A stretch of DNA of 64,000 nt from Candidatus Binatia bacterium (GCA_036563615.1 DATCMB010000018.1:124001-188000), one strand, 5' to 3'; numbered from the stretch's first letter, positions 8,353 through 17,379 are shown. Notes: generated by a model from the letters alone, not told the origin. Translations and numbers: made by a program.

Positions 8353-9993
8353 TTACGGGGTCACGTGCGGCAGCAGGTAGCCGGTCGCGAACGTGCCCAG
8401 CGCCTCCGTGAAGAAGACGAGCCGGTTGTACGCGCCCGACGGGTCGGCGGCGAACAGCACGCTCCCCGCCTGCCCTGCCGCGGCCTCGCCGAGCACCGCC
8501 TCGAGGTGCGTCACCACGACGCCGTCCGCGGTGTACGCGTCGACCGCGAGCTGCTGGCCGTCGTTGCGCCGCGCCGTCAAGCGCCAGTGCGTGGTCGCGG
8601 CCTCGGCGGAGAAGGTCTCGCCCGGCACGTCGTTGAACGACAGGAAGATGAGCTGGTTGCCGCCGAGCTCCGGATCCTGCAGCGTCGCCGGGTCGTAGTA
8701 CGTCGCCAGGCTGACCTGCTCGGGACGGATCGCGCGCAGAACCACGGTGTCGCCGTCGATCGGCGTGCCGACGGCCGGCGTGACGACGCCGCTCGCGCCG
8801 AGCTCGATCGCGGTGCGGCCGGCCGCGGGCGCGCCCCACGCCGCGCCCGTCGAGAGGTTCGCGACCGTGAAGTTGCCGGCGAGCGCGCGGCTCACGAGCG
8901 GCGTGCCCGACGGATCGACGACGGTCGCGAACGCGACGCCGTACTGCGCGGGCAGACCGCGGTCGCGCATCTCGCCGACGTCGAGCGTGCGCGTCGCGCC
9001 GGCGGCGAGCGTCACCGTGTCGCTGAACGGCGTGCCGAAGTCCGGGCCGTAGGCGACCACGTCGACCACGACCTCGTCGTCGCTCGTGTTGTGCAGGTTG
9101 AGGAACGTCGTGTAGCCGTCGCGCGCGTCGTAGTAGAACACGAGCTGGTCACCGCGCCCCTCGGGCAGCGGCGTGAACAGCGCGGACGCGATGTCGCCGG
9201 TGGGATGCGGCTGCGGCGCGCGCGTCGGCGTCGGCCGCGGCGTCGGCGTGCCGGGGCCGCCACCGCCCGGCGTCGGCGTCGGCTGCGGGGCGCCGGCCGT
9301 GGTCACGGTGAGGTAGGGCATCGTCGCGCCATTCACGCCCGGCGGGCCCGCGCCGTTGACCCCGAGGTCGTCGAGCGAGGTGCCGGTCGGGCTGTCGTCG
9401 GTCGACAGCACGATGCCGAGGTGCGTCGCGCCCGAGCCGAGCAGGCTCTTGACGGCCGAGGTCAGGTCGACGGTGAACTTCACCGGGCCGCTCGCGGAGA
9501 GGCTGTCGTCGGTGATCCCGCCGCCGACGTTCACCGTCGCGACCTGCGTGCCCTTGCCGAAATCCTCCAGCCCGGCCGTGCCGTCGCCGGCGTAGGTCTT
9601 GACGTAGATCCGCTCCGACGCGGTGCCGTCGAACGTCGTGCCCGGCCCGAAGGTCGACAGCACGTCGTCGATGTTGAAGGTCAGGATGGCGCTCTGCACG
9701 TCGCCCGCCGAGACGCCGGCGAGCGGCGCCAGCGGGAACTCGATGATCGCGCGCTCCTCGGTCGCGCCTTCCTTCAGGCCGACGGCGAGCGCGTTGCCGG
9801 CGGTGTCCGGATTGCCGTCGAGCGGCGCGATGCCGGGGAAGCCGTCGACCACGCCGTCGTACGACGTGCCGGGGGTGTTCTTGTCGATCGTGATCACCGC
9901 TGCTCGCGCGGCGAGCGGACAGGCCAGCATCAGCACGCCAGCGAGCATGCCCGCCACACGTCGCCAGCACTTCGTCGGGTTGGATCGCACCAT
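8353..9993 (-). CDS. Large secreted protein with Pro/Thr linker
   Basis: A 546-aa exported protein with no named family that I recognise. A signal peptide spans about 1-31 (two ATG-proximal Arg, then a hydrophobic core ending AARA). An N-terminal beta-rich domain (about 32-235) resembles secreted DNRLRE/carbohydrate-binding modules. A Pro/Thr/Gly linker follows at about 240-275, then a ~270-aa C-terminal beta domain with only a handful of charged clusters. The ATG at 9993 has AGGAG ten bases upstream. Its promoter region is shared with the divergent importer operon and contains a strong Fur-box-like site, so it is probably induced by iron starvation. A cell-surface or shed iron-related role is inference only. 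Confidence 0.8.
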   Translation of the reverse strand: MVRSNPTKCWRRVAGMLAGVLMLACPLAARAAVITIDKNTPGTSYDGVVDGFPGIAPLDGNPDTAGNALAVGLKEGATEERAIIEFPLAPLAGVSAGDVQSAILTFNIDDVLSTFGPGTTFDGTASERIYVKTYAGDGTAGLEDFGKGTQVATVNVGGGITDDSLSASGPVKFTVDLTSAVKSLLGSGATHLGIVLSTDDSPTGTSLDDLGVNGAGPPGVNGATMPYLTVTTAGAPQPTPTPGGGGPGTPTPRPTPTRAPQPHPTGDIASALFTPLPEGRGDQLVFYYDARDGYTTFLNLHNTSDDEVVVDVVAYGPDFGTPFSDTVTLAAGATRTLDVGEMRDRGLPAQYGVAFATVVDPSGTPLVSRALAGNFTVANLSTGAAWGAPAAGRTAIELGASGVVTPAVGTPIDGDTVVLRAIRPEQVSLATYYDPATLQDPELGGNQLIFLSFNDVPGETFSAEAATTHWRLTARRNDGQQLAVDAYTADGVVVTHLEAVLGEAAAGQAGSVLFAADPSGAYNRLVFFTEALGTFATGYLLPHVTP

Positions 9994-10131
9994 CGGTTCG
10001 TTTCTCCTCTTCGAGCCCGGCCGAGCCGGGTAGGGATTCGCGTCGCGCGCCGAAGCGTCGCTGCAGGCTCTGGGCTCTCCACGGACCGCTGGCCGATCGG
10101 ACCCCGGCTCAGGCCGAGTCGGGGTTGATTT

Positions 10132-10146
10132 TGAGAATCATTTTCA
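10132..10146. promoter_or_regulatory. Fur box between divergent secreted-protein and importer genes
   Basis: TGAGAATCATTTTCA matches the 7-1-7 Fur consensus TGATAATnATTATCA at 12 of 14 positions and sits in an A/T-rich island. It is 138 bp upstream of the minus-strand secreted-protein ATG and 66 bp upstream of the plus-strand binding-protein ATG, so one site could govern both. Confidence 0.75.
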
Positions 10147-10212
10147 ATTAGGAAGTAGTCGCCAGCCACCGACGAGTCAAGCCACGAACCACCACCGACG
10201 CCCGCGAGGCGC

Positions 10213-11265
10213 ATGACGAACACGGCCCGGATCGCCGGGTCGCAACGGGAGAGCGCCACCGCGATGCGCCCAGCCGCACGACATCTGACCCTCGCCATCG
10301 ACCTCGACCTCGGGTCCTCCGCCAGCGCCTTGCGCCCGAGCGCGCGGTGCGTCGCTCGCGTCGACCGGAGGCGGCCTGTCGCGCTTCTCGCGCTGGTCGC
10401 GTTGCTGCTGGGCGCCGGTGTCGCCGTTCCGGCCGCCGCCGCGGCGGCGCCGGTGCGGGTCGCGTCGCTCGTTCCGTTCGCCGCCGACGCGCTCGCGCGC
10501 GTGCCGGAGCACGCCGTGGTCGTCGCGACCGTGCGTCGCAGCATGACCGAGCCGGTGCCCGAAGGCGTGATCGACCTCGGCAGCCCGCACGCGCCGAGCT
10601 TCGAGCGCCTCGCCGAGAGCGGGGCGCAGCTCGTGGTCGCCGACGGAGCGATGCACGCGGCGCTCACCGAGCAGCTCGGACGCGGCGGGGCCGAGGTCCT
10701 GCTGCTCGACACCAACTCGGTCGCGAGCACGTTCGACGGCCTGCGCGAGCTCGGACGCCGCGTGGGCGCGGCGGACGCGATGGAGCAGGCGGTGCGCGAC
10801 AGCGAGGCGTCGCTCGCGCGCGCCGCGCTGCCGACGCCGATCCCTACCCTGCCCTTCTTCGGCGCCCCCGGCAGCTTCCTCGTCATCACCGAGCGCACCT
10901 GGTTCGGCGACCTCCTCGGCAAGCTCAATTTTCAGAACCTCGCTGCGACCAGCACCGGGAAGGAGTCCTTTCCGGGCTACGTGCAGGTGAGCGACGAGCT
11001 GCTCGCGACGATGCAGCCGTCGCTGGTTCTGCTGGTGGCGCACGGCGACCCGGAGGCGATCCGCACCGCGTTCCTGCGGCGCGCGGACGCGCGCGGTCCC
11101 TGGAAGAGCTTTCAGCAGGCGGAGCACGGCGTGCACGTGCTCGACGCGCAGACCTTCGCGGCAAATCCGGGCCTCGCCATGCCCGAGGCGGCGCAGCGGC
11201 TGGTCCGCCTGGTCGCGCCCGCGACCGCGTCCGCTTCGCCGTCCATCGACACGTCCTCTCGATGA
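10213..11265 (+). CDS. Periplasmic iron-complex/heme binding protein (HmuT-like)
   Basis: A 350-aa type III solute-binding protein of a FecCD-type importer. A long N-terminus precedes a hydrophobic signal core at about 53-80, so translation may really begin at the ATG at 10264 (residue 18). The mature part starts with VRVASLVPF, has the SFERLAESGAQLVVAD segment typical of TroA-like binding proteins, and ends in LAMPEAAQRLVRLV. Its stop overlaps the permease ATG (ATGA). A Fur box lies 66 bp upstream. The ligand could be heme, a siderophore or cobalamin; iron control favours the first two. Confidence 0.85.
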   Translation: MTNTARIAGSQRESATAMRPAARHLTLAIDLDLGSSASALRPSARCVARVDRRRPVALLALVALLLGAGVAVPAAAAAAPVRVASLVPFAADALARVPEHAVVVATVRRSMTEPVPEGVIDLGSPHAPSFERLAESGAQLVVADGAMHAALTEQLGRGGAEVLLLDTNSVASTFDGLRELGRRVGAADAMEQAVRDSEASLARAALPTPIPTLPFFGAPGSFLVITERTWFGDLLGKLNFQNLAATSTGKESFPGYVQVSDELLATMQPSLVLLVAHGDPEAIRTAFLRRADARGPWKSFQQAEHGVHVLDAQTFAANPGLAMPEAAQRLVRLVAPATASASPSIDTSSR

Positions 11266-12308
11266 GCAGCCTCGCGCGGGTGTGGGCCGCGCGCGCCGTC
11301 GCGCGGCTCGAGATGCTGCGCGCGCGGGCTGCGGAGCGGCCGGGCGTCTGGGTGGCGATCCTCGCGCTCGCGCTCGGCGTCGCGCTCATCGCGGCGCTCG
11401 GCGTCGGCGCGGCGCGCCTGCCGATCGCCGACGTGCCGCGTGCGCTGCTCGACGCGGCGCACCCGCTGCACACCGCGCTCTGGCAGGTGCGCATGCCGCG
11501 CATCGCGACCGCCGCGCTGGTCGGCGCGTCGCTCGCCGTCGCCGGCGCGCTGCTGCAGACGGTGGTGCGCAACCCGCTCGCCGATCCGTCGCTGATCGGC
11601 GTCAGCGCCGGCGCGGGCGTCGCCGCGCTGCTCGGCATCGTGCTCCTGCCCGAGGTCTCGCTGGCGCTGCCCTTCCTCGCCTTCTTCGGCGCGCTCGCGT
11701 CGGCGGCCGTCGTGCTCGCCGTTGCGGAGACGGGGCCGCGCACGAAGGGTCCGCTGCGCATCATCCTCTCGGGTGTCGCGGTGCAGTCGGTGCTGTTCGC
11801 GTGCATCGCGCTGCTGACGTTCCTGTTCGCGGATCGCGCGCCGGCGTTCGTCGCGTTCACCGTCGGCTCGCTCGCGGGCTGCGGCTGGCGTGAGGTCCGC
11901 ATCGTCGCGCTGCCGGCGGTGCTCGGCAGCGCGTGCGCGCTGCTCTCGGTGCGCGCGCTGGATCTGCTGCTGCTCGACGACGACTCGGCGAGCGGCGTCG
12001 GGCTCGGCGTGCGCCGGACGCGGGTGCTGGTGTCGTGTCTCGCGGCGCTGCTCGCGGCGGGCGCGGTCAGCGTCGCGGGGCTGGTCGGCTTCGTCGGGCT
12101 CGTGGTGCCGAACTGGATCCGGCTGCTCGTCGGACCGGAGCACGCGCGCTCGCTGGTGCTGTCGATGCTCGGCGGGGCGACGCTCGTCGTCGCGGCCGAC
12201 GCCGCCGCGCGCACGCTCGCCGCACCGCTCGAGCTTCCCGTCGGCGCGCTGCTCGCGCTGATCGGCGGGCCGTACTTCCTCGCCATCCTCTGGCGGCGGG
12301 TGACATGA
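11262..12308 (+). CDS. FecCD-family ABC permease (HmuU-like)
   Basis: A 348-aa inner-membrane permease with about ten helices of the BtuC/FecCD family. It shows VRMPRIATAALVGASLAVAGALLQ near residue 70-95, the NPLADPSLIGVSAGAG motif, and the cytoplasmic coupling segment GFVGLVVPN near 275. Length fits the family. It starts with an ATG overlapping the binding-protein stop and ends overlapping the ATPase ATG, a tightly coupled three-gene importer. It works as a dimer with the downstream ATPase. Confidence 0.93.
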   Translation: MSSLARVWAARAVARLEMLRARAAERPGVWVAILALALGVALIAALGVGAARLPIADVPRALLDAAHPLHTALWQVRMPRIATAALVGASLAVAGALLQTVVRNPLADPSLIGVSAGAGVAALLGIVLLPEVSLALPFLAFFGALASAAVVLAVAETGPRTKGPLRIILSGVAVQSVLFACIALLTFLFADRAPAFVAFTVGSLAGCGWREVRIVALPAVLGSACALLSVRALDLLLLDDDSASGVGLGVRRTRVLVSCLAALLAAGAVSVAGLVGFVGLVVPNWIRLLVGPEHARSLVLSMLGGATLVVAADAAARTLAAPLELPVGALLALIGGPYFLAILWRRVT

Positions 12309-13108
12309 CGGCTCTGCTCGAAGCGCGCGGTCTGCACCTGCGCCACCCGCGCGGCACGCGCGACGTCGTGCGCGACCTGAGCATCGCGATCGGCAAGAGC
12401 GAGATCGTCGCGCTCGTCGGTCCGAACGGCTCGGGCAAGTCGACGACGCTCGCGGCGCTCGGCGGAGCGCTCACGCCGCGTCTGGGAACCGTGCTGCTCG
12501 ACGGCAAGGAGCTGCGCCGCTACGGACGCCGCGCGCTCGCCCGTCGTCTCGCGCGCCTGCCGCAGGAGCCGCAGTGCGCGGAAGGTCTCACCGTCGACGA
12601 CCTGGTGCTGTGCGGTCGGCACGCGCACCGCGGCTGGCTCGAGATGCCGCGCACCGCGGACCGCAGCGCGGTGTCGGCGGCGATCCGCACGATGGGGCTC
12701 GCGGAGCTTCGCCACCGCCGCGTCGAGACGCTGTCCGGCGGCGAGCGGCGCCGCGCCTGGCTCGCGATGGTGCTCGCGCAGCGCGCCGAGCTGCTGCTGC
12801 TCGACGAGCCGACGGCGGCCCTCGACCTGCGTCACCAGCACGAGGTGCTCGACCTGCTCGTGCGCGTGAACCGCGAGCTCGGCACGAGCGTCGTGCTCGT
12901 CCTGCACGACCTCGAGCACGCCGCGCACGTCGCGCACCGGGTCGCCGTGCTGCACCGCGGCCGGATCTACGCGAGCGGACCGCCGGAGCAGGTGATCGTG
13001 CCGGAGATGCTGCAGGACGTGTTCGGCGTCGCGGCGCGCGTCGAGCACGAAAACGGACGGCTGCGGCTGCGTGTCGACGGGCCCGCCGACCCGATGCGCC
13101 GTTTGTGA
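12305..13108 (+). CDS. ABC importer ATPase (HmuV/FecE-like)
   Basis: A 267-aa ATPase that powers the FecCD-type importer. Walker A GPNGSGKST is at 39-47, the signature LSGGE at 143-147, Walker B LLLLDEP at 163-169, and the switch His is His201. The ATG lies within the ATGA overlap with the permease stop. It is followed after 21 bp by an unrecognised gene with its own strong ribosome-binding site, so transcription probably continues. Confidence 0.94.
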   Translation: MTALLEARGLHLRHPRGTRDVVRDLSIAIGKSEIVALVGPNGSGKSTTLAALGGALTPRLGTVLLDGKELRRYGRRALARRLARLPQEPQCAEGLTVDDLVLCGRHAHRGWLEMPRTADRSAVSAAIRTMGLAELRHRRVETLSGGERRRAWLAMVLAQRAELLLLDEPTAALDLRHQHEVLDLLVRVNRELGTSVVLVLHDLEHAAHVAHRVAVLHRGRIYASGPPEQVIVPEMLQDVFGVAARVEHENGRLRLRVDGPADPMRRL

Positions 13109-13129
13109 GAGAAAGGAGAAACCAGACCC

Positions 13130-13771
13130 ATGATCCGTCAAGCGCTGCGTCCCTGGAGCCGCACGACGATGCTGCCCGAGGAGTTCCTCGACTGGCAGGT
13201 GCGCCTGCGACGCTGGACGATGGAGGAGCGCAACGGCTCGCCGCACGTCGGCGTCGCGCCGCTGCTGCTGGTGCGCCGTCCGGGCGTCGGACCGGGTGCG
13301 AGCGCGCACGCGATCGTCTGCGGGCTGCTACCCGCGGAGGATCAGCTCGAGAAGAAGACCGCCGAGTTCCGCGCGATCTACGAGGGCGCCGCGGCGGAAG
13401 GGGCGCGCGCGATCTACGACCGCGGGATCGCGTACATGCGCGACTACTACACGAGCACGGAAGGCTTCGACCCGACCAGCATCACGACGCTGCTGCCGCG
13501 TGATTCGGCCGCTGTCGTCGCGCTCCGCGCCGACTTCCGCTGCGCGCTCGTGTTTCACGTCTTCGACATGGACGACAAGTCGGAGCTGTCGCGGCTGCGC
13601 TGCCAGCAGTTCAACTGCCGCGCCGAGATCCACGAGTCGGGGCCGGTCTACGAAAACGTGTGGTGGCACAACGCGCTCTTCCACGGCAAAGTGGAAGACC
13701 ACGTGGTCGTTCGGTTCCGCCACCAGAGCAGCTACGACACGCTGTTCGGAGGTCTCGAAGCGCTGCGCTGA
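13130..13771 (+). CDS. Unrecognised 213-aa protein in the iron-importer operon
   Basis: I do not recognise this family. The protein is cytoplasmic by appearance (no signal, no membrane helix). It begins with a Trp/Arg-rich segment, has an acidic mid-part with several Tyr (IYDRGIAYMRDYY), and a C-terminal region with two Cys (RCQQFNC, about residues 160-166), then a run of His and Trp near 183-190 that could bind metal or heme. The ATG has AAAGGAGAA nine bases upstream. It lies 21 bp after the importer ATPase and 22 bp before the methyltransferase, so all five genes look like one Fur-controlled operon. A role in handling the imported iron compound is an inference from place alone. Confidence 0.8.
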   Translation: MIRQALRPWSRTTMLPEEFLDWQVRLRRWTMEERNGSPHVGVAPLLLVRRPGVGPGASAHAIVCGLLPAEDQLEKKTAEFRAIYEGAAAEGARAIYDRGIAYMRDYYTSTEGFDPTSITTLLPRDSAAVVALRADFRCALVFHVFDMDDKSELSRLRCQQFNCRAEIHESGPVYENVWWHNALFHGKVEDHVVVRFRHQSSYDTLFGGLEALR

Positions 13772-13793
13772 AGGCGCAGAAAGGAGGTCCGTC

Positions 13794-14834
13794 GTGGGGC
13801 AGCAGAGCGCGCAACCGGCGTTCCCGCCGCAGGCGGTCCTCTACCAGATTTCGGTCGGGCACTACGTGCCGCGCGCGCTGTACGTCGCGGCCAAGCTCGG
13901 CATCGCCGATCTGCTGCGCGACGGCCCGCGTCAGGCCGCGGATCTCGCGGCCGCGACCGGCACGAACGCGGGCGCGCTGCGCCGCGTCCTGCGTCTGCTC
14001 GCGAGTGTCGGCGTGTTCGACGAGGGCGACGATGGCTCCTTTGCCTTGACGGAGCTCTCGCAGTGCCTGCGCGACGACGTCCCGGGCAGCGCACGCAGCA
14101 TGGTGCTGCTGTTCGCGGGTCCGCGCACGCAGGAGGCGTGGGCGGAGCTCGAGTACTGCGTCCGCACCGGCGCGCCTGCGTACCGCAAGCGTGGCGTCGT
14201 CGATCCGTTCGCCGACATGGCGAAGGACCCCGAGGCGACCGCAGTCTTCGACGCCGCGATGGCGGACGCGACGCGCATGACCGAGATGGCGGTCGCGGCG
14301 AGCTACGACTTCTCGAAGCTCGGCACGCTGATCGACGTCGGCGGCGGCAACGGCGCGCTGCTGATCGGCATTCTGTCCGCGCACCCGCACCTGCGCGGCG
14401 TGGTGATGGACCAGGCGCACGCGGTCGAGCGCGCGCGCCGGCAGATCGCCGCCGCGGGCCTCGACGAGCGCTGCACCGCCGTCGCCGGCGACTTCTTCGC
14501 CCGCGTCCCCGGCGGCGGCGACGCCTACCTGCTGAAGCACGTCCTCCACGACTGGGACGACGAGCGCGCCGCCGCGATCCTGCGCTGCTGCCGCCGCGCG
14601 ATGCGCGGCGACGCGAAGCTGCTCGTGATCGAGGGCGTCTATCCGCCGCGGATCGACCGCTCGTGGGCGAGCCGGGGGGCCGCGGCCAACGACGTCAACA
14701 TGCTGGTGAACACCGGCGGCCGTCAGCGCTCGGAAGAGGAGTTCCGCGCGCTGTACGAGGCCGCCGGCTTCAAGCTCGAGCGCGTCCTGCCGACCCCCGC
14801 CAACGTCTGCGTGATCGAGGGGCGGCCGCGCTGA
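13794..14834 (+). CDS. SAM-dependent O-methyltransferase (AOMT/hydroxyindole type)
   Basis: A 346-aa class I methyltransferase of the O-methyltransferase-2 family with an N-terminal dimerisation winged helix (about 20-95). The SAM loop is DVGGGNG at 181-187, and LKHVLHDWDDE at 248-258 carries the presumed catalytic His of small-molecule O-methyltransferases. Start is GTG 13794, because AGGAGG lies six bases before it; no ATG is suitable. It closes the importer operon and ends six bases from the convergent TonB receptor gene. Relatives act on hydroxyl groups of secondary metabolites or tetrapyrrole-like compounds; the substrate here is unknown. Confidence 0.88.
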   Translation: MGQQSAQPAFPPQAVLYQISVGHYVPRALYVAAKLGIADLLRDGPRQAADLAAATGTNAGALRRVLRLLASVGVFDEGDDGSFALTELSQCLRDDVPGSARSMVLLFAGPRTQEAWAELEYCVRTGAPAYRKRGVVDPFADMAKDPEATAVFDAAMADATRMTEMAVAASYDFSKLGTLIDVGGGNGALLIGILSAHPHLRGVVMDQAHAVERARRQIAAAGLDERCTAVAGDFFARVPGGGDAYLLKHVLHDWDDERAAAILRCCRRAMRGDAKLLVIEGVYPPRIDRSWASRGAAANDVNMLVNTGGRQRSEEEFRALYEAAGFKLERVLPTPANVCVIEGRPR

Positions 14835-14840
14835 TCGATC

Positions 14841-17033
14841 TCAGAACTTGTAGGTCACGCCGCCGAGGAAGGTCGCGCGCGTCGAGAGCTGACGCGCATC
14901 CCCGGCGACCGCGACGCCTTCGAGCACCTCGTCGAAGACGTTCAGGCCCTGCGCGAACACCGCCACGCCCTCGAGCCAGCTCGGGGACTCGGCGCCGAGC
15001 AGACGCACCAGCCCGGGCAGCTTCTGCGACAGCTTGAAGTTCCAGAACCAGTGCGAGGGGATGCGTCCCTCCTCGGTGTTGCCGAGGTCGGCGTAGCTCA
15101 CGTCCTCCCACTGACCCCAGATGCGCAGCGTCGTCCCGAAGTACGTGTGCGTGTAGGTGACCGACGGGATGGCGCGGTTCTTCGGCCGGAAGGGCAGCTG
15201 CTTGCCGTCCTCGCCGGGGATGCCGCTCTGGTTCTCGCTGTCGAGGAACCCGTATGCAATGCTGAGCTTGACCACGTGCGGGTCGCTGCCCTGTTCCCAG
15301 ATCCAGTCGAGCGGGAAGAAGTCGAGGCCGAGGTCGAAGCCCTGCGTTCGCGCGCTCGAGACGTTGTCGAACGAGAAGATCGGTCCCTGCAGATCGGGGA
15401 ACGGGTTCTTGAAGCCGGGGTTGCACATCGTCGGCGTCGGGCAGGCGACGACGTTGGCGATCAGGTTGTCGAAGTCGTGGCGGAACAGCACCAGGCTGCT
15501 GCGGATGCCGCGCCACGGCCGCCACGACGCCTCGAAGTTGAACGCGACGTCGGTCTCGGCCTTCAGGTTCGGGTTGCCGACGATGGCGTAGCCGGTCACG
15601 CGATTGCCGACGATCGCGACGTTGTTGATGTCGATGTCGTAGAGCTGCAGCAGGTCGGGCGCGCGGTAGCCGCGTCCGGCGGTGAAGCCGAAGCTCAGGT
15701 CGCTCGTCGGACGCCACATCAGCGTGCCGCGCGGATTGACCTCGAGGCCGTAGCGGTTGTGGTCGTCGAGGCTGAGGCCGAGGACCAGGCTCCACTGGTC
15801 GTGCAGGAAGATCTCGTCCTGCAGGAAGGGGCTCAGCTGCGTCGCGCTCGCGTCGATCGGCGGCGCGGTGATGCCGTCGTCGCCGCCGATCGTCTGTGAC
15901 GGCGCGCTGAAGGTCTCGTAGCGGAAGCGCATGCCGGCGATCGGCAGGTGGCGCGTCGCGGCGAGGGTGAGCTCCGGCGCCGTCACGCGCGCCTCGGCCT
16001 CCCAGTCGGCGTAGTCGTTGTCCTCGACGAAGCCCTCGAGGTCGTTCTTGCGCTGGAAGCCGTAGCGGCTGCCCTCGAGGTCGACGTACCAGCCCTCGAA
16101 CGGCTGCCAGTTCCAGAAGATCCCGTTGGTCAGGTCGTCCGAGTTGCTGAGCGGGTTGCGCTTCTTCAGGTAGTCGGTGGTGATGCGCAGCGACTGCGTC
16201 TCGGTCGGGTAGTCGAGGCGGACGAAGACGCTGTCGCGCTTCTGCGTGTCGTCGACGCGCTCGCCCGAGTACTGGTCGCTGATGTCGCCGAAGAGCTTGG
16301 CGATCGCGACCTCGTCGTGCTGCGCCGCGATGAAGTAGCGCACGGGACCCACGTGGTAGCCGTGGCTCACGTTGTAGAGCTGCTGCGAGAACGAGCCGCC
16401 CGCGGCGGTCGCGGCAAGCGAAAGATCCGGCGAGCCGGCGCGCGTGCGGATGTTGATCACGCCCGCCATCGCATCGCTGCCGTAGAGGCTCGAGGCCGGA
16501 CCGCGGATGATCTCGACCTGCTCGATCGGCACGGTGGTGATGTCGCGCAGGTCGACGACGCCGTCGATGCCGCCGCGGAAGCGCTGTCCGTCGAGCAGGA
16601 TCGCGACCTTGTTCGGATCCGCGCCCTGCATGCGCACGACGCTCGCGCCGAGCCCGAACTCCTGGTTCTGCTGCACGTAGAGGTCGGGGATCTGGCTCAG
16701 CACCTCCTCGATGTTGATGGTCGCCGTCTCCTCGATCTGCTTGCGCGGGATGACCTGCGTCGGGACCGGCGTCTCGTCGACGGGGTGCTCGGTCTTGGTG
16801 CCGGTGACGACGGTCTCGGCCATGAGGAACGAGGCGTCGAGGTCGGAGCCGGACGCCGTCGCATCCTCGGGAGCGGCCTCGGGCGCGCTCGTCTGCGCGG
16901 ACGCCTCGTCGGAAGCCGCCTCGGGTGCCGTCGTCGCGAGCGCCGTGTCAATCACAAAGCACGCCAGCGAAACCAGGATGAGGCAAAGAGTCGGCGCGCA
17001 GCGCGTGCTCAGCCGGAAGAGGGTTGCAACCAT
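14841..17033 (-). CDS. TonB-dependent outer-membrane receptor
   Basis: A 730-aa outer-membrane receptor for an iron compound or cobalamin. It has a signal peptide (about 1-33), an Ala/Glu-rich spacer, a TonB box-like ETVVTG at 73-78, a plug domain (about 85-195, with LDGQRF and EIIRGPASSLYGSDAMAGVINI split across it) and a beta-barrel ending in aromatic F. A YRAP motif and NPNL motif occur in the barrel, as in heme receptors, but no His lies between them. ATG 17033 is preceded by GAAGAAAGA. It is the last gene of a minus-strand unit with two tiny proteins, 115 bp after them, and a Fur box heads the unit. Confidence 0.93.
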   Translation of the reverse strand: MVATLFRLSTRCAPTLCLILVSLACFVIDTALATTAPEAASDEASAQTSAPEAAPEDATASGSDLDASFLMAETVVTGTKTEHPVDETPVPTQVIPRKQIEETATINIEEVLSQIPDLYVQQNQEFGLGASVVRMQGADPNKVAILLDGQRFRGGIDGVVDLRDITTVPIEQVEIIRGPASSLYGSDAMAGVINIRTRAGSPDLSLAATAAGGSFSQQLYNVSHGYHVGPVRYFIAAQHDEVAIAKLFGDISDQYSGERVDDTQKRDSVFVRLDYPTETQSLRITTDYLKKRNPLSNSDDLTNGIFWNWQPFEGWYVDLEGSRYGFQRKNDLEGFVEDNDYADWEAEARVTAPELTLAATRHLPIAGMRFRYETFSAPSQTIGGDDGITAPPIDASATQLSPFLQDEIFLHDQWSLVLGLSLDDHNRYGLEVNPRGTLMWRPTSDLSFGFTAGRGYRAPDLLQLYDIDINNVAIVGNRVTGYAIVGNPNLKAETDVAFNFEASWRPWRGIRSSLVLFRHDFDNLIANVVACPTPTMCNPGFKNPFPDLQGPIFSFDNVSSARTQGFDLGLDFFPLDWIWEQGSDPHVVKLSIAYGFLDSENQSGIPGEDGKQLPFRPKNRAIPSVTYTHTYFGTTLRIWGQWEDVSYADLGNTEEGRIPSHWFWNFKLSQKLPGLVRLLGAESPSWLEGVAVFAQGLNVFDEVLEGVAVAGDARQLSTRATFLGGVTYKF

Positions 17034-17148
17034 CGCGGATCTTTCTTCAGCGAGAGAGGGCGGGCCGGGCGACCGCATGCCGCCCCGGCCCCGGGGACGA
17101 ACGTCGAGCAGCGCAAGACGTTCGGAAACGGGCATCGCGCGGCGCCGC

Positions 17149-17379
17149 TCAGGGCGACTCGCGCTCGTGCGCGGTGGCCGAGTGCAGGGCGACGCGCCGA
17201 GCACCGGTCCACGGCACGAGCACGATGCGCTTGCAGCGGCGGCACTTGAGCTCGACGCCGCCGGCGGTGAGCTTGGCGAGCAGGTTGCCGCAGGCGCAGC
17301 GCGCGTCGCGCACGGCGCGCCGCCGCGCGCTGGTTGCCCCACCGCTCGGAGCGCTGCTCGGTGCCGCACGCTCGCTCAT
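17149..17379 (-). CDS. Com-like small zinc-finger protein
   Basis: A 76-aa protein. A polar, Ser/Ala/Arg-rich N-terminus is followed by a compact finger with Cys28, Cys30, Cys46 and Cys49 around NLLAKLTAGGVELKC. This resembles the Com family of phage Mu, a zinc-finger RNA-binding translational activator. Its ATG overlaps the stop of the upstream 72-aa gene (ATGA), so the two are translationally coupled, and the TonB receptor follows 115 bp later. No phage genes are nearby. A regulatory role in receptor expression is an inference. Confidence 0.72.
   Translation of the reverse strand: MSERAAPSSAPSGGATSARRRAVRDARCACGNLLAKLTAGGVELKCRRCKRIVLVPWTGARRVALHSATAHERESP

Noticed and set aside
10925..13309. 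794-codon minus-strand frame across the importer operon
   Set aside because: It lies opposite three well-supported, mutually overlapping ABC genes and has low-complexity composition.
17149..17379. Prophage remnant, because of the Com-like zinc finger
   Set aside because: No integrase, terminase, capsid, tail or attachment-like repeat lies near, and the gene is coupled to its neighbours in an iron-linked operon.
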